64,000 nt of DNA from Rhizobium jaguaris (lineage in GTDB: Bacteria > Pseudomonadota > Alphaproteobacteria > Rhizobiales > Rhizobiaceae), in contig NZ_CP032694.1 of assembly GCF_003627755.1 (NCBI RefSeq), forward strand, positions 2,161,501-2,225,500. The letters run 5' to 3'. The first letter of the stretch is position 1. Every line of letters starts with the position of its first letter. The translations under genes and the position numbers were made by a program. The notes below the pieces were generated by a model. The model had not been told where the DNA came from and searched no databases. It saw only the letters and a list, made by a program, of their open reading frames with translations. This document shows, in pieces, positions 18,034-28,035 of this stretch.

Positions 18034-20097
18034 ATGGATAACAGCAACGATCTTTTTTCCGGACTGCCCCTTTCGCCGAAACCGGAAGCGGCCGACAAGC
18101 CGGTCGTCAAGGCTGAAACGCCTGCGGCAACCCCTGCTCCACGCGCCGCGCCGACAACTTCGCCCGCCGAAGAATACGGCGCGAATTCGATCCGCGTCCT
18201 CGAAGGACTGGAGCCGGTGCGCATGCGCCCCGGCATGTATATTGGCGGTACGGACGAGAAGGCGTTGCATCATCTCTTCGCCGAAGTCATCGACAATTCC
18301 ATGGACGAGGCCGTCGCCGGCCATGCCGATTTCATCGAAGTGTATCTCGACCAGAGGGGCTATCTGACCGTCACCGACAACGGCCGCGGCATTCCGGTTG
18401 AAAACCATCCGCAGGTGCCGGGCAAATCGACGCTCGAAGTCATCATGACCAAGCTGCATGCCGGCGGCAAATTCGACGGCAAGGCCTACGAGACCTCGGG
18501 CGGCTTGCACGGCGTCGGCGTCTCCGTCGTCAATGCACTGTCTGATGATCTCGAAGTCGAGGTAGCGCGCAATCGCAAGCTCTATCGCCAGCGCTTTTCG
18601 CGCGGTCTGCCGCAAGGCGGTCTGGAGGAGCTCGGCGATGTCCATAACCGCCGCGGCACCCGCGTCCGTTTTCACCCCGATCCGCAGATATTCGGCGAGC
18701 ATGCTAAGTTCGATCCGGCCCGCGTTTTCCGTATGGCGCGCTCTAAGGCCTACCTTTTCGGCGGCGTCGAAATCCGCTGGAGCTGCGATCCCGAATTGGT
18801 ACCGGCGGGCGGCGATGTTCCCGAAAAGGCTGTCTTCCATTTCCCAGGCGGCCTGAAGGATTATCTCAAGGCGACGATGGGCAATGAGTTCACCGTCACG
18901 CGCGAGATTTTCGCCGGCAAGTCGGAGAAGGCAAGCGGCCATGGCTCATTGGAATGGGCGATCACCTGGTACGGCGGCGATCCGCAGATCCATTCCTATT
19001 GCAACACCATCCCAACCCCCGAAGGCGGTACGCACGAGGCGGGCCTGCGCATCGCGCTGACGAAGGGTCTGAAAAACTATGCCGAGATGACGCAGAACAA
19101 GCGTGCGGCCGGCATCACCACCGACGATGTGATGATTTCCGGCGTCGGCATGCTTTCCATCTTCATCCGCGAGCCGGAATTCGTCGGGCAGACCAAGGAC
19201 AGGCTGGCGACCGTCGAGGCGCAGCGCATCGTCGAAAACGCGCTTCGCGATCCCTTCGATCACTATCTCACCGACAATCCGGCCGAGGCCGAAAAGCTGC
19301 TCGAATGGGTGATCGAGCGCTCCGAGGAGCGCCTGCGCCGTCGCAAGGAAAAAGAGGTCAATCGCAAGACGGCAGTGCGCAAGCTGCGCCTGCCGGGCAA
19401 ACTCGCCGATTGCTCGCAAAATACCGCCGAAGGCGCCGAACTCTTCTTGGTGGAAGGTGATTCGGCCGGTGGCTCTGCCAAGCAGGCACGCAACCGCACC
19501 AACCAGGCAATCCTGCCACTGCGCGGCAAGATCCTCAACGTCGCCAGCGCCGGCCGCGAAAAACTGTCTGCCAACCAGCAGATCGCCGATCTTGTCCAGG
19601 CGCTCGGTTGCGGCACGCGCTCGAAATATCGCGAAGAGGATCTTCGCTATCAGCGCATCGTCGTCATGACAGATGCCGACGTCGACGGCGCCCATATCGC
19701 CTCGCTGCTGATCACGTTCTTCTATCAGGAAATGCCTGAGCTGATCCGCGGCGGCCATCTCTTTCTGGCCGTGCCACCGCTCTACAAGATCACTCAGGGG
19801 TCGAAATCCATCTATGCCCGCGACGACGCCCATCGGCTGGAGCTGATGGAGAGCGAGTTCAAGGGAAAAGGCAAGATCGAGATCAGTCGTTTCAAGGGCC
19901 TTGGCGAAATGCTTCCCGCCCAGCTCAAGGAAACGACAATGGACCCGTCGAAACGCACGCTGTTGCGCGTCGAGATCGACGAGGTGGATTTCGAAGGCAC
20001 GCGTGAAGCCGTTGATAATCTCATGGGCACCAAGGCCGACGCCCGTTTCCGCTTCATTCAGGAACGCGCGGCATTTGCGGAGAATCTGGATATCTGA
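18034..20097 (+). CDS. parE: DNA topoisomerase IV subunit B
   Basis: A 687-residue ATPase subunit of topoisomerase IV, which decatenates daughter chromosomes. GHKL ATPase motifs are visible (EVIDNSMDEAVAG, TDNGRGIPVE, GGLHGVGVSVVNALS). The TOPRIM domain has EGDSAGGSAKQARNR and the metal site DADVDGAHIASLL. The length and the lack of an insert fit ParE and not GyrB. The N-terminal 45 residues are a Pro/Ala-rich extension. The start at 18034 is chosen over a codon 33 bases upstream on family resemblance. An alternative annotation of this fold would be gyrB, which I consider unlikely. Confidence 0.93.
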   Translation: MDNSNDLFSGLPLSPKPEAADKPVVKAETPAATPAPRAAPTTSPAEEYGANSIRVLEGLEPVRMRPGMYIGGTDEKALHHLFAEVIDNSMDEAVAGHADFIEVYLDQRGYLTVTDNGRGIPVENHPQVPGKSTLEVIMTKLHAGGKFDGKAYETSGGLHGVGVSVVNALSDDLEVEVARNRKLYRQRFSRGLPQGGLEELGDVHNRRGTRVRFHPDPQIFGEHAKFDPARVFRMARSKAYLFGGVEIRWSCDPELVPAGGDVPEKAVFHFPGGLKDYLKATMGNEFTVTREIFAGKSEKASGHGSLEWAITWYGGDPQIHSYCNTIPTPEGGTHEAGLRIALTKGLKNYAEMTQNKRAAGITTDDVMISGVGMLSIFIREPEFVGQTKDRLATVEAQRIVENALRDPFDHYLTDNPAEAEKLLEWVIERSEERLRRRKEKEVNRKTAVRKLRLPGKLADCSQNTAEGAELFLVEGDSAGGSAKQARNRTNQAILPLRGKILNVASAGREKLSANQQIADLVQALGCGTRSKYREEDLRYQRIVVMTDADVDGAHIASLLITFFYQEMPELIRGGHLFLAVPPLYKITQGSKSIYARDDAHRLELMESEFKGKGKIEISRFKGLGEMLPAQLKETTMDPSKRTLLRVEIDEVDFEGTREAVDNLMGTKADARFRFIQERAAFAENLDI

Positions 20098-20262
20098 CAG
20101 CCAGGGTTCTCGATCACGCGACAACGACTTCGCGATATTTTTATCGAATTGGCCGACATCCGTAACGATAGCGTCACGGGCGGATGCATAGATGCGGCAT
20201 CTCTGCGAACCCGCCAACTCGTGACCCCGCCAACTCGTTAACCCGGATGTGACGATATCGCC

Positions 20263-21396
20263 ATGTTGAAGCCCTTTTTGATGACTGCCGCCGCTGCTCT
20301 TCTTGTCGGCTCAGCCGCCCGCGCCACGGATATCGGTAGGGTGATTGACGTTCCCTGCCCCTTCGGCGATTGCGATGCTGGTATCAGCCTCTCCTATCTC
20401 GGCGAATACGACATTCCGACAGGTTTCATGGAAAACGGTGTTGAAGTCGGAGGCCTCTCCGGCATCGACTTCGATCCTTCGACCGGCCACTACATCTCCA
20501 TCAGCGACGACCGCTCCGAAAAAGCGCCGGCGCGCTTCTACGATCTCGACATCGATGTCAGCGCGGCCGGCCTCAAGGGCGTGACGGTTCTCGATCACGT
20601 GACCCTGAAAGACAAAAATGGCGAGCCTTTCGCCATTCGCACGGTTGATTCGGAGTCGATCCGCATTGGCAAGGACGGCATCTATTGGAGCAGCGAAGGC
20701 GACGGCAAGGCGCTTCTGCCGCCTTTCGTCCGCGTCACCAATCGTGATGGCAGCTTCGTGCGCGAACTGCCGCTGCCCGCGGGCTTTGCGCCGACCGCCG
20801 ACAAGAGCACGGGCATCCGCGACAACCTTGCTTTCGAGAACCTGACCTTCCTTTCGGGTGGCGACCTTCTCGTCGGTATGGAATCCGCGCTCTATCAGGA
20901 CGGACCGATGACGACGCTGACCAATGGTGCGCTCGCCCGCCTCATCCGCTATGACGCGGCCACGGGCGAACAGAAGGCGCAATATGTCTATCCGGTCTCG
21001 CCGATCCCGCAAGCGGCCGCCAAGGCCGGCGGCTGGAGTGATTTCGGCATGTCGGAGATCGTTGCATTGGACGACCGGCACGCGTTGTCGATCGAACGCG
21101 GCTATGGGCAGGATGTCGGTAACTCGGTCGTCATCAACATGTTCGATCTCGACGGCGCGACGGACGTTTCGAACATTCCTTCCCTGGCCAAGACTGATCA
21201 GCGCATCGTGCCGGTGCGCAAGACCCAGGTGATGGATCTGCGCGCTCTCGGCCTTAGGCCCGACAACATTGAGGGTGTCACCTTCGGCAAGGCGAAGGAT
21301 GGCACGGATGTGCTGATCTTCGTTGCCGACAACAATTTCAATCCGACGCAGAAGACGCAGTTTTTTGCCTTCAAGGTGATCCGCCGGCCGCAATGA
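20263..21396 (+). CDS. Secreted esterase-like/phytase-like family protein
   Basis: A 377-residue protein with a signal peptide (about residues 1-21, ending AARA). A beta-propeller-like domain of the phytase-like/esterase-like family follows (VGGLSGIDFDPSTGHYISIS, then FENLTFLSGGDLLVGMESAL and LRPDNIEGVTFG). Paired acidic residues in these loops are typical of metal or phosphate sites in the family. It is probably periplasmic. Activity on phytate is not established for most members, so I do not assign a substrate. It follows parE on the same strand after 165 bp and precedes an AI-2E-family permease. Confidence 0.75.
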   Translation: MLKPFLMTAAAALLVGSAARATDIGRVIDVPCPFGDCDAGISLSYLGEYDIPTGFMENGVEVGGLSGIDFDPSTGHYISISDDRSEKAPARFYDLDIDVSAAGLKGVTVLDHVTLKDKNGEPFAIRTVDSESIRIGKDGIYWSSEGDGKALLPPFVRVTNRDGSFVRELPLPAGFAPTADKSTGIRDNLAFENLTFLSGGDLLVGMESALYQDGPMTTLTNGALARLIRYDAATGEQKAQYVYPVSPIPQAAAKAGGWSDFGMSEIVALDDRHALSIERGYGQDVGNSVVINMFDLDGATDVSNIPSLAKTDQRIVPVRKTQVMDLRALGLRPDNIEGVTFGKAKDGTDVLIFVADNNFNPTQKTQFFAFKVIRRPQ

Positions 21397-21535
21397 TCAG
21401 CGGACTATTCTCGCATCGGTAGTCGTCCGGCTGTCACGGCAACGGATTATATAGGCTTTCAGGTGGTGGCCCTTGAAACAGCCTAGATCATACCCCATAA
21501 CCGGTTGATCTAATAAAAAGAGTGAAGCAAGTCCG

Positions 21536-22714
21536 GTGGGTGTATTCGAACGTCATAAGCCAAGGGAACCGCGGTGGCTGGGGCCGAGCGCACCCGCGCG
21601 CATGGCCCTTATTCCGTCGATTTCGGCGGCGCGTTGGCTGCTGATCCTGATTGCGGCCGCCGGCATCTATTTCTTCTACGGTTTCCTTATTCCGGTGCTG
21701 GCCGCCGCGGTGATCGGCTTCGCCACCTGGCCGCTTTATAGCGACCTCGTGCGCCGCACCAACGGCAATACGACACTTGCAGCAACCATTGCCATCGCCT
21801 TCATCGTCACCTTCTTAGTGCTGCCGATCGTGCTTTCGGCCATCTATATGGTGGGCGAGGTGCGCGAATGGTTTGCCTGGGCTGTGCACGTCAACCGCGA
21901 CGGAGCTCCGCCGCCGGAATGGATTCTGGCGCTGCCCATCGTCGGCTCGTGGCTTGGCGATCAATGGACTCAATATGTCGGCAGTCCCGGTTCCATTGGA
22001 GAATTGGCACAGCTCGTCAGCGGCGCTCATATCGGCAATATTTACCGGGCCGTACTTGCTGCTGGCGGCGGTGCCTTCCATGTCGTGCTGACTTTGCTGT
22101 TCATGCTGATCGCCCTGTTCTTCATATACCGTGACGGAGCGAATTTCGTCCGTCAGGTCGATCTCCTGGGTGAACGCATCCTGCCGAACCGCTGGGAGCG
22201 CATCTCCCGCGTGATCCCGGCAACGATCAGCTCCACGGTCATGGGCATGACACTGATCGCTATCGGCGAAGGCGTCGTGCTAGGCGTCGCCTACTGGATC
22301 GCGGGCGCGCCTTCGGCGGTCACCCTCGGCGTCCTAACCGGGGTTATGGCGCTGGTGCCCGGCGGCGCACCGCTCTCCATGTCGCTGGTTTCCATCTATC
22401 TGATTGCCAGCGGCTCGCATTGGGCCGGTATCGGGCTGTTCATTTGGGGCACCGTCGAACTTTTCGTCGTCGACAAGACGCTGCGGCCGAAGCTCGTTGG
22501 CGGCCCGATCAAGCTGCCCTTCCTGCCGACCTTTTTCGGCCTCGTCGGCGGCGTAAAGACCATGGGCTTCCTCGGCCTGTTCATCGGCCCAGTGCTCATG
22601 GCCATCATCGTCGCCATCTGGCGTGAATGGATCCGCGAAGCGGAATTGAGCGAGGAGCAGCACGCTCAGGAGCCGGAGCTGCAATTGCGTATCCGGGATG
22701 GTTCGGACGGCTGA
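21536..22714 (+). CDS. AI-2E/PerM-family permease
   Basis: About 392 residues from a GTG at 21536; an ATG at 21602 (MALIPSISAARWL) is an alternative start. It has eight predicted membrane segments in the family pattern: two early pairs, a long polar central region (residues about 110-150) and four C-terminal segments. The signatures MALVPGGAPLSMSL and LIGPVLMA-like C-terminal motif (FLGLFIGPVLMAIIVA) are present. Members include TqsA, PerM and Na+/H+ antiporters, so the substrate is open. It converges on a GNAT gene. Confidence 0.82.
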   Translation: MGVFERHKPREPRWLGPSAPARMALIPSISAARWLLILIAAAGIYFFYGFLIPVLAAAVIGFATWPLYSDLVRRTNGNTTLAATIAIAFIVTFLVLPIVLSAIYMVGEVREWFAWAVHVNRDGAPPPEWILALPIVGSWLGDQWTQYVGSPGSIGELAQLVSGAHIGNIYRAVLAAGGGAFHVVLTLLFMLIALFFIYRDGANFVRQVDLLGERILPNRWERISRVIPATISSTVMGMTLIAIGEGVVLGVAYWIAGAPSAVTLGVLTGVMALVPGGAPLSMSLVSIYLIASGSHWAGIGLFIWGTVELFVVDKTLRPKLVGGPIKLPFLPTFFGLVGGVKTMGFLGLFIGPVLMAIIVAIWREWIREAELSEEQHAQEPELQLRIRDGSDG

Positions 22715-22817
22715 CTGGAGTATCCGTTTTGATCAGGCAGCTTTCGGTGACCTGCTTCAGCATGCCCGCGCATTTACTTGAACGCACAAAGACCGGTCCG
22801 CTCTTTTGAACCTGCGC

Positions 22818-23303
22818 TCAGCTCCGCGGAAGCGCCTTTTCCATGAACAGGCTGAGTGGATCAGGCTCGTAGCTGCCGAACGGTTCGATCTCTGTGTAGC
22901 CGGCCTTGCGATAGAGGCCGATTGCTTCCGGCTGATATATGCCCGTTTCGAGCCGTAGCGCCGTCAGGTTTCTTTCCGTCGCCGTGTCCTCCAGCGCTTC
23001 CATCAGCATCTGTGCGACCTTGCGCCCCCTAGCCAGCGGGTCGACAAACATGCGTTTGATCTCCGCGGTGCCATCACCCGCCTCGACCAGCGCGCAGCAG
23101 CCAATTATATCGCCATCGAGCCGTGCGACCCAGAAGGTCACTTCCGGCCTCTCCAGTGACTCGAGATCAAGCATGTGATTGCTTTCCGGCGGATAGAGCG
23201 ATTGTGCATAAGCACTCGACATATCCAGGAGACGGATAACACCCTCTTGGCGCGGTGATTCAACAGTGATGGTCAGCGGCAAGGTAAATCCTAAAAGACA
23301 CAT
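22818..23303 (-). CDS. GNAT-family N-acetyltransferase
   Basis: A 161-residue single GNAT domain. Acetyl-CoA binding motif A reads IKRMFVDPLARGRKVAQMLM (the R/QxxGxG/A loop). Motif B lies near EAIGLYRKAGYTEIEPFG. The N-terminus (ITVESPRQEGVIRLL) matches PhnO/YjdJ-like small-molecule acetyltransferases. The substrate is unknown. It lies 12 bp downstream of the DUF2336 gene on the same strand, so the two may be co-transcribed. Confidence 0.85.
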   Translation of the reverse strand: MCLLGFTLPLTITVESPRQEGVIRLLDMSSAYAQSLYPPESNHMLDLESLERPEVTFWVARLDGDIIGCCALVEAGDGTAEIKRMFVDPLARGRKVAQMLMEALEDTATERNLTALRLETGIYQPEAIGLYRKAGYTEIEPFGSYEPDPLSLFMEKALPRS

Positions 23304-23315
23304 CGCTAATTAATA

Positions 23316-24455
23316 TCACGCTGCGGCAAGAGCCGCCAGCGCCGCGAATGTACGCGCAGTCCGCCGTCGCTCGGCATTGGCGAGCTTCTCCACCATATCG
23401 AGCAATTGAATTGCCGCGGCAGGAGATTGTTCGGCGAGGTGGAATTTACGCATCAGCCGGGCCGAAACATTTTCCAGCATAGTGCTACCGTGCGTGCGCG
23501 ACGCCTCACGCCAGATCAATGTCGCCTCGACAAAGACGGTGCTGATGTCGCGCGGCAAGCCCGCAGACTCATAAAGCGCACGGACGGCAAAGACGCGGCC
23601 GGTGGAAAGGATGGAGCGGACGCGCCCCTCGTCGCAGGTGGAAAGGCTGGTAATCGCGCCGGCGAAGAAATCCACTTTGCCGGAACAAAGCGCATGCATG
23701 AGGAAAGCGGGCGTCAACCAGCCAACCTCCCGCAGGTGCTCGACCAGATCGGGAATATCCTCGTGCTGTACTGTCCCGGCCATGGAAACCGTGGCTGCCT
23801 GGCTGGCCTCGCGACTTACATGTTGCAATCTGGCTGCGCCGATCGTGGCCTGGACCAGATTTGAACCCGCCAATGCCTCGCTGACATGCCGCATCAGCAG
23901 GTGGCGAACATCCGAAGGCAAAGCGTCGCGGTCAAGAAGCAGGCCGCGGATCTCTGCATTGTCGCCAAAGCGCTCGGCAATCCGTTTTAACGAGGCGCGC
24001 GACAACGAGGCGCCATCGTTTTCTAGCAAGCAAAGGGTTTCGGTTTCGCCGCCGATTTCGGCAAGTGCAGCAGAAACCGACCGTGACACTCGCCCGCGCG
24101 AGGCGACCAGGACACGCGTCACATTGCTGCCACGTACCACAAGATCGACAAGATCGGCATCGGTGAACACCGGTGAAAATAGAATGATCAATCCGGCGAT
24201 CTCCGGCTGGTCTTCCGCCAGAGACAGGATGACGTTGCGCGGAGCATCCGGAGAACGCGCCACGGCTTCGGCAAGTGCCAAGCGCACGCGCGGCGACGGA
24301 TCGTCGAGCATATAGGTCATCGCCATCTCGGCGGCGGCACGCTCTTCCCGTGGCATTTCCGATTGAAGATAAGCGCGACCAAGGGCATTGGCCGCCCTCG
24401 CCCTGCTCTCTGCCTTGGCGGTCTCGGCCCAACGGAGAAATGCTTCTATGATCAC
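23316..24455 (-). CDS. DUF2336 domain protein
   Basis: A 379-residue, mostly helical protein with HEAT-like helical pairs early on (MTYMLDDPSPRVRLALAEAVAR), matching the alphaproteobacterial DUF2336 family. No signal peptide, membrane segment or catalytic motif is visible. Repeated helices of about 30 residues suggest a scaffold or protein-interaction role. It is upstream of and close to the GNAT gene. The function of the family is not known to me. Confidence 0.8.
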   Translation of the reverse strand: MIIEAFLRWAETAKAESRARAANALGRAYLQSEMPREERAAAEMAMTYMLDDPSPRVRLALAEAVARSPDAPRNVILSLAEDQPEIAGLIILFSPVFTDADLVDLVVRGSNVTRVLVASRGRVSRSVSAALAEIGGETETLCLLENDGASLSRASLKRIAERFGDNAEIRGLLLDRDALPSDVRHLLMRHVSEALAGSNLVQATIGAARLQHVSREASQAATVSMAGTVQHEDIPDLVEHLREVGWLTPAFLMHALCSGKVDFFAGAITSLSTCDEGRVRSILSTGRVFAVRALYESAGLPRDISTVFVEATLIWREASRTHGSTMLENVSARLMRKFHLAEQSPAAAIQLLDMVEKLANAERRRTARTFAALAALAAA

Positions 24456-24584
24456 GTAACGCCCCGATATCGGCGGGACGATTCCCGACCCGCAAACTCA
24501 CATCAGATACGTTAATGATGAAAGGTTTACGGGTCGTTTACCTTATTTATTAACCACTAATGCGCGAGCGAGACGGCGCCGATA

Positions 24585-25193
24585 TCATGGCGTCCTCGGA
24601 CGCAGCAGTTCGAAGACATTGCTGCCCTCGCTGTAATCCATATAGCCCATGCGTGCGACGGGCCGTGCGAGCGCCATGTCGAGCCGGCCATCCCGGATGA
24701 TCGTTTCATCGATATGGATGCCCACAACCTGGCCAAAGACCATGATATTTTCCGATGGCTCACCGCTGAGACCCTTGGGCCGCATGACCTCCGTCACCAG
24801 GCATTCAAGTACAGCGAAGGCTTCGGCGACATAGGGAGCGTCGACCAGTCGACCGGGTTTCGCGGTCAGTCCGGCCAGCGAGAACTCGTCGGTACCATAG
24901 GGTACGGCGGTCGACGAATGATTCATCTTTTCGAGGAGGTTGCGGCTGACGAGATTGGCGGTAAAGACATTGGTTTCTTCGACATTGCGAACGCTGTCCT
25001 TACGGCCCATCGACGAAAACATCACCAGCTTCGGCCGGTCGCTGACCGCGTTGAAGAAGGAGTAGGGCGAAAGATTCAGCGAGCCGTCCCTGCCCTTGCT
25101 GCCGATCCAGCCGATTGGCCGTGGCGCAACGATGGCCTTGAAGGGATCATAGGCCAAGCCGTGCTGATTGGTATCTGTCGTGTAGAACATCAC
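24585..25193 (-). CDS. Flavin reductase family protein (FMN-binding split barrel)
   Basis: A 202-residue protein with the flavin-reductase-like FMN-binding split barrel. [20 protein letters not shown] forms the conserved N-terminal strand and loop, followed by APYSFFNA-like [11 protein letters not shown] and a central [14 protein letters not shown]. It is soluble. Its start codon overlaps the stop of the upstream nitroreductase gene by 4 bp (ATGA), so the two are translationally coupled. Members supply reduced flavin or act as oxygenase partners. The pairing with a nitroreductase suggests a flavin-based redox function. Confidence 0.85.
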   Translation of the reverse strand: MMFYTTDTNQHGLAYDPFKAIVAPRPIGWIGSKGRDGSLNLSPYSFFNAVSDRPKLVMFSSMGRKDSVRNVEETNVFTANLVSRNLLEKMNHSSTAVPYGTDEFSLAGLTAKPGRLVDAPYVAEAFAVLECLVTEVMRPKGLSGEPSENIMVFGQVVGIHIDETIIRDGRLDMALARPVARMGYMDYSEGSNVFELLRPRTP

Positions 25194-25777
25194 GTGTCCT
25201 CTCCGCCGATCCAGGTCACGGTCTCAGTCAGTTCCGGTCGCGGGCGTTCCGTCGACGGGAAGGTCGAAGAGCCGATATGGATGAAGCCGGCGACCTTTTC
25301 GCCTGGTTGGACGCCAAGCAGCGGATAGGCACGCTCGTCGTAAGCGAACCATTCGGTCAGCCAGTTCGATACCCAGCCATGCGCATTGGCCGAGATCAGC
25401 AGGTTGAGGCAGAGCGCACCGGCTGACATCAACTGTTCCCATTCCGGAATCTTGAAATGCGGTCCCGCCTTGCTGACGACCGCGATGACGACCGGAGCGC
25501 GGGTGAAACGCGTGCGCTCGACCTGGATCATCTCTTCGGACAAGTCCGGCTTGGTTTCCAGCGCCAGCTTCAATAGTTCCTCGCCGATCCGCGCCCGCTC
25601 CTCGCCGCGATAGACGATAAAGCGCCAGGGGGCCAGCTTGCCGTGATCCGGGACGCGCGAAGCGAGCCGCAGGATATCTTCGATTTCGGCCTTATCTGGG
25701 CCGGGTTCGGTCATTTGAAAAGCAGGAATGGATCGGCGAACCGCCAGATAATCGACCAGCTTGATATCGGTTTTCAT
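25190..25777 (-). CDS. Nitroreductase family protein
   Basis: A 195-residue FMN-dependent oxidoreductase of the nitroreductase fold. [14 protein letters not shown] is the N-terminal FMN phosphate motif (RRS), [15 protein letters not shown] the second flavin contact, and [16 protein letters not shown] the dimer-interface helix. The start at 25777 ([11 protein letters not shown]) fits the family; earlier in-frame codons would add about 32 unconserved residues. It overlaps the downstream flavin reductase gene by 4 bp. The physiological acceptor is unknown. Confidence 0.88.
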   Translation of the reverse strand: MKTDIKLVDYLAVRRSIPAFQMTEPGPDKAEIEDILRLASRVPDHGKLAPWRFIVYRGEERARIGEELLKLALETKPDLSEEMIQVERTRFTRAPVVIAVVSKAGPHFKIPEWEQLMSAGALCLNLLISANAHGWVSNWLTEWFAYDERAYPLLGVQPGEKVAGFIHIGSSTFPSTERPRPELTETVTWIGGEDT

Positions 25778-25887
25778 GGAATGATTGCTTTCATTTTCAT
25801 GCGCGGGAGAACGTGGGTCTTGAATTTGCCACGGCATTGGTCTTGAAGTGGCCTGTGTTTTACCGGAAGTCAATCGGGTGGGAACTC

Positions 25888-27012
25888 ATGTCAGGCATTT
25901 CATCCGCGCGCCTTTTGGTCACGGGTTTCGCGATCTTCGCGAGCCTGAGCACCGTTGCCTCGGCGGAAGATGCCTTCAAGGAGTTCAAGCAGCTCGACGG
26001 CAGCGTGAAGATGCCGAAGCTCAACGCCTTCATAGCACCAGGCAGTGAAAATTCTTCCGCCCGAACACTGCGCGACGTCTCGCTTGAGGCCAAGCTGGCA
26101 CCGGACACCGGCCCGCAGTTGCAGGGCCTTTCCTGGTACGTCTTCAGTCCTTTCGCTGGCGCTGACGGCAAGCTGCCGCTCGTCGCAAGCTCGAAAGGCG
26201 GCTCGGCGTCCTTTCATCTCATGCCCGGCGATTATTTCGTCAACGTCTCCTTCGGTCGCGCCGGCGTCACCAAGAAGTTGACCGTGCCTGAAAGCGGGGT
26301 GCTGCAGAAGCAGACCATGGTGCTCGACGCCGGCGGCATGGTGCTGAACGCCGTCTCCGGTTCCGACGTTCGCATCCCATCGGACGAATTGAGCTTTTCG
26401 ATCTATTCCAGCGATGCGAAGGAAGACGGTGAGCGCGGCCTCGTCATGTCCGACGTCAAACCGAACACCCTGGTGGGCCTCAGCGCCGGCACCTATCACG
26501 TCGTCTCCGAATATGGTGCCGTCAACGCCGTCATCCGTGCCGATATCCAGGTGGAAGCGGGCAAGGTGACCGAAGCCACGATCCAGCACAGAGCGGCGAA
26601 GATCACCTTCAAGCTGGTGTCGGACAAAGGCGGCGAGGCTATAGCCGATACGGCCTGGTCGATCCTGACCTCCGCCGGCGATATCGTCGGAGAAAGCCTC
26701 AGCGCCTTCCCGACCATGGTGCTTGCAGAAGGCCAATACACGGCCGTTGCCCGCAACAAGGACAAGATTTACCAACGCGACTTCACCGTCGCGGCGGGCA
26801 CGAACACCGATGTTGAAGTTCTGATGAAGGAACAGCAGCCGCAGGATGCCAACGATCAGCGGCCAGCCCAACAGATTCCCGTTCTGCCGCCGGAAGTACA
26901 GCGGAACCAAGTGCCGCAGACGCAGCAGCCCGCTTCGAGCCAGCAGCGTCCATTGCCGACTTACGAGCAATTGGCACCGGCCGGCGGGGAAGATGGCGAC
27001 AGCATGGATTGA
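25888..27012 (+). CDS. Secreted protein of unknown function
   Basis: About 374 residues from the ATG at 25888 (GGGTGGGAACTC upstream). A signal peptide ends near residue 26 (LSTVASAED). The body appears to be repeated beta-sandwich units of about 80-90 residues (for example LMPGDYFVNVSFGRAGVTKK and LSAGTYHVVSEYGAVNAVIR), each with a G-x-Y motif. The last 50 residues are Gln/Pro-rich (QQIPVLPPEVQRNQVPQTQQ). No catalytic motif is seen. It is probably periplasmic or exported, with a binding or structural role. It converges with the acyltransferase remnant at 27052. Confidence 0.65.
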   Translation: MSGISSARLLVTGFAIFASLSTVASAEDAFKEFKQLDGSVKMPKLNAFIAPGSENSSARTLRDVSLEAKLAPDTGPQLQGLSWYVFSPFAGADGKLPLVASSKGGSASFHLMPGDYFVNVSFGRAGVTKKLTVPESGVLQKQTMVLDAGGMVLNAVSGSDVRIPSDELSFSIYSSDAKEDGERGLVMSDVKPNTLVGLSAGTYHVVSEYGAVNAVIRADIQVEAGKVTEATIQHRAAKITFKLVSDKGGEAIADTAWSILTSAGDIVGESLSAFPTMVLAEGQYTAVARNKDKIYQRDFTVAAGTNTDVEVLMKEQQPQDANDQRPAQQIPVLPPEVQRNQVPQTQQPASSQQRPLPTYEQLAPAGGEDGDSMD

Positions 27013-27051
27013 CGCTGCCGCAAGCGCCGACTCATATCATTCAGCGTGGGG

Positions 27052-27890
27052 CTAGCTGGCTCTTTTTCGCAGCGCCCGCTTCGGCGGCGCCATGGAAAAT
27101 ACGGCGCTGTAGAGCTTGGATAAGAGATCCTTGCGGTCGTTGCCTTCGCTGAGCGCTTCCCAGCTCATCAGCCCGCCGATATGCGCGGTGATGGTGCTGC
27201 CGGACAGACGGCGGAATTCTCGGATCAAAAGGGATAACCGCAAGGTCAGCGACACGCGGCTGGCGAGATGGAACAGCCGGCCGTTCTGTCCCTCGAAATA
27301 GACCGGAATGACGCTGGCGCGTGCTGCCTGGATGAGCTTGGCGGGAAAGATTTTCCAGGGCAGATCCTCGGCGCGTCCGAAGCCCTTCTTGGCGGTTGCG
27401 ACGCCGCCGGCCGGAAAGACGATGATCGTCGTACCTTCTTTCAGCAACCGAACCGCCTCGTGGCGCGTCTTCATGTTCATCGCCATCGCCTCCTTGGTCT
27501 CCTCAAAAGAGACAGGCAGCGAATAATCGGCCATCTCAGGCACTTTCAGCAATTCGTTGGGATCAGCACCTTGAAGGGTCTGCCGAGCTGCTCGGCAAGC
27601 GCCAGGATTGCGATGCCATCACCAATGCCGAAGGGATGGTTGGCGACGATGACGATCGGCGCATCGGGAATCTCGCGCGGCGGCCACTCGCCCTTGGCAA
27701 CCAAGCGCACATCGATGAGATCGAGCATCTTGCCGAAGACACGCTCGCTCTTGCCGACAATATCGCTGCGCCAGATGTCGTAGAGCCGGGCATAGCGATC
27801 GCGGCCGGACAGGCCCTCGATGGAGCGGATGAACCAGCGCTTGATGCGCGTATCCCGTTCATTGGCGTAGGATAGTTCTTTGAAATCCAA
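27052..27890 (-). pseudogene. Lysophospholipid acyltransferase family gene, frameshifted
   Basis: Two adjacent frames together form one acyltransferase. The first (27890 down to 27546) has VIVANHPFGIGDG, the His/Asp active-site block, and ends GRPFKVLIPTNC-stop. The second, ending at 27052, resumes with ELLKVPEMADYSLPVSFEET and carries the acceptor-binding block IIVFPAGGVAT. A single missing base around 27555-27560 explains the break. The first frame also lacks an ATG: AAGGAG (27911-27916) sits 5 bases before an in-frame AAG (27903-27905) exactly where a start would be expected. Two lesions make a true pseudogene more likely than a sequencing error. The substrate would have been a glycerophospholipid or ornithine lipid precursor. 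Confidence 0.75.
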
Positions 27891-27995
27891 ATCCGCGACG
27901 GGCTTCCCCGCTCCTTAAATCTCATAGGGCCGCATGTCAGGCAGGGCACGCAACACTCTGATTCAGTGTATATATTAAAGTTTAATGTCAGTTAT

Positions 27996-28022
27996 CTGAC
28001 GGCTCTATGAAGGTGCCGTCAG
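27996..28022 (-). terminator. Hairpin after thrS, possible terminator
   Basis: CTGACGGC and GCCGTCAG form an 8 bp perfect stem 13 bp beyond the thrS stop codon. On the minus strand it is followed by an AT-rich run but not by a clean T tract, so intrinsic termination is only possible, not clear. Confidence 0.4.
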
Positions 28023-28035
28023 ACAACTTCTGATG

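Noticed and set aside
20210..20238. 13 bp direct repeat CCCGCCAACTCGT between parE and the phytase-like gene
   Set aside because: Only two copies 16 bp apart with no structure or motif; likely a local duplication.
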